Assembly (NCBI GenBank): GCA_036417435.1
Contig: JAZAQT010000802.1
Coordinates: forward strand, 1 to 64,000
Direction: 5' to 3'
DNA from: Inia geoffrensis
Taxonomy: Eukaryota > Chordata > Mammalia > Artiodactyla > Iniidae
DNA length: 64,000 bases
A program made the translations under genes and the position numbers. Numbering within the stretch: the stretch's first letter is position 1; each line of letters opens with the position of its first letter. Shown here in pieces: positions 62,958-64,000 of the stretch. The notes under the pieces were generated by a model, which worked only from the letters and a program-made list of their open reading frames with translations, made no database searches and was not told the origin of the DNA.

Positions 62958-63798
62958 CCTTAACCCTAACCCTAACCCGAATCCTAACCCTAGACCCTCA
63001 CCCAAAGCCTTACCCTCACTCGTGCCCTAATCTTAACCAGGACACCAACACTAACTCGTGCCCTCACACGTACGCTAAACCTTAAGCGTTGTCGTACCCT
63101 AAATTGTACCCTAATCCCTCCCCATTCCTTAACCCTAACCCTAACCCCATCCCTAAACCTGACCCACTTCCGATGCCCTACCCTAACCAATGCCCTAATC
63201 TTAACCAGGACACAAACACTAACTCATGCCCTCCAACGTACGCTAACCCTTAAGCATTGTCGTACCCTATCCTGTACCCTAATCCCTCCCCATTCCCTAA
63301 CCCTAACCCTAAGCGAAACCCTGAACGTGACCCTTTTCCGAGGCCTTACCCTCATCGGTGCCGTTGTCTTAACAAGTACACCAACACTAACTCGTGCCCT
63401 CACACTTACGCTAACCCTTAAGCATTGTCGTACCCTAACCTGTACCCTAATCCCTCTCCATTCCCTAACCCTAACCCTAACCCGAATCCTAACCCTGACC
63501 CTCACCCGAAGCCTTACCCTCACCCGTGCCCTAATCTTAACCAGGACACCAAGACTAACTCGTGCCCTCAAACGTACGCTAACACTAAACCGCAGCGGTA
63601 CCCTAACCTGTACCCTAATCCCTCTCCATTCCCTAACCCTAACCCTAACCTGAAACCTAACCATGACACTCACCCGAAACTTTACCCTCACCCGTGTCCT
63701 AATTTTAACCAGTACATCAACACTAACCCATGCCCTCTAACGTACGCCAACCCTAAGCCATTGTCGTACCCTAACCTGTACCCTAATCAATCCCCATT
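62958..63798 (+). repeat. HOR 54: d-e-f-g-h, no a-c, 1-base insertion in d (841 bp)
   Basis: h of HOR 53 is followed directly by d carrying CTAACCCTAGACCC (extra A at 62992), the same variant as HOR 33 at offset 24983. f again has TTAACAAGTACACC. The array therefore jumps between two template regions at about 62958. Confidence 0.92.
62989..62994. other. Hexamer register shift, +1 (copy of the 38009 event)
   Basis: CCCTAGACCC again, offset 24983. With this shift the hexamer phase at the right edge equals that at the left edge. Confidence 0.88.
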
Positions 63799-64000
63799 CC
63801 CTAACCCTAACCCTAACACTAACCCTTAACGTGACCCTCTTCCGAGGCCGTACACTCACCCGTGCCCTAATCGTAAGCAGTACACTAACTCTAACTAGTG
63901 ACCTCACACGTACGCTAAACCTTAAGCGTTGTGGTACCCTAAACTGTGCCCTAATATCTCCCCATTCCCTAACCCTAACCCTAACCCGAATTCTATCCCT
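63799..64000 (+). repeat. Partial HOR at right edge: a and start of b
   Basis: a (63799-63966) carries GAGGCCGTACACTC and TAACTCTAACTAG, the HOR 34/36 form, still at offset 24983 to HOR 34. b is cut by the window end after CCCGAATTCTATCCC. Confidence 0.92.

Larger units (their letters stand above)
1..64000 (+). repeat. Telomere-derived higher-order satellite array (168-bp monomer, a-h HOR)
   Basis: The whole window is a head-to-tail array of a 168-bp monomer, about 380 copies. Each monomer is 28 hexamers in register with CCCTAA: the first two to four are usually perfect, and the rest carry fixed changes such as CCCGAA, CCCTCA, CCCGTG, TCTTAA, CACGTA and GTCGTA. Eight monomer types (a-h) recur in a fixed order and make a 1344-bp HOR. 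All copies have the same orientation. The + strand is strongly depleted in G (I counted 17 G in one 168-base d-type monomer). No unique sequence interrupts the array. The unit length and HOR organisation resemble centromeric satellites, while the sequence is telomere-like, so it could be subtelomeric, pericentromeric or an interstitial telomere-derived block; the sequence does not decide. Confidence 0.97.

Noticed and set aside
1..64000. CRISPR array or bacterial repeat locus
   Set aside because: There are no short identical repeats separated by unique spacers; the 168-bp units are contiguous and each is a variant of the same sequence. Telomeric hexamers indicate a eukaryote.
1..64000. Functional terminal telomere
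   Set aside because: No run longer than five perfect CCCTAA copies was found, and most hexamers are degenerate. The array is telomere-derived but not a telomerase-made terminal tract.
1..64000. Alpha satellite or another CENP-B-box satellite
   Set aside because: The length is similar (168 against 171 bp) but the sequence is telomeric, and scanning one monomer of each type I did not find a CENP-B box pattern on either strand.

Overview
This window is one uninterrupted satellite array. Every part of the 64 kb is built from degenerate copies of the telomeric hexamer CCCTAA (TTAGGG on the other strand), all in the same orientation. I see no protein-coding gene, RNA gene, transposon, CRISPR array or unique sequence. 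The source is a eukaryote with TTAGGG-type telomeres (vertebrates, many other animals, fungi and several protist groups use this repeat). The sequence alone does not identify the taxon. If the array points the same way as its nearest chromosome end, that end lies to the left, because the C-rich strand reads 5'->3' on +.

The array has nested periods. (1) The hexamer. (2) A 168-bp monomer, exactly 28 hexamers, in which three or so perfect CCCTAA copies begin the unit and the other hexamers carry fixed, position-specific changes. (3) A higher-order repeat (HOR) of up to eight distinguishable monomer types, called a-h here, giving 8 x 168 = 1344 bp (reference copy 41503-42846). Shortened and rearranged HORs of 3, 5, 6, 7, 9 and 12 monomers are also present. 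(4) Super-repeats made of several HORs: 2520 bp (8+7 monomers, 3.5-11.1 kb), 1170 bp (14.1-16.5 kb), about 3521 bp (20.6-27.6 kb), 3516 bp (30.9-38.0 kb) and 2688 bp (36.7-42.0 kb). (5) A long-range mosaic duplication in which 57.1-64.0 kb repeats parts of 27.1-39.0 kb at offsets of 30011, 27833/27665 and 24983 bp.

Layout: 0-3.5 kb, 7- and 8-monomer HORs; 3.5-11.1 kb, three tandem 2520-bp units, the first two nearly identical; 11.1-20.9 kb, mixed HORs with short 5-monomer forms and a 1170-bp tandem duplication; 20.9-27.9 kb, two copies of a 21-monomer super-repeat; 27.9-30.4 kb, short HORs; 30.4-38 kb, two copies of another 21-monomer super-repeat; 38-46.5 kb, the most regular stretch of 1344-bp HORs; 46.5-57 kb, irregular HORs, two with a doubled f monomer; 57-64 kb, the mosaic copy of 27-39 kb.

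Because 168 is a multiple of 3 and the TTAGGG repeat is stop-free in several frames, long open frames (Leu-Thr, Pro-Asn and Arg-Val rich, up to about 600 codons) run across the array on both strands. I treat them as by-products of the repeat. The most notable property is that nearly every indel is a multiple of 6: only eight 1-base register shifts were found, two pairs of which are copies of the same event. The hexamer phase is therefore the same at both ends of the window.
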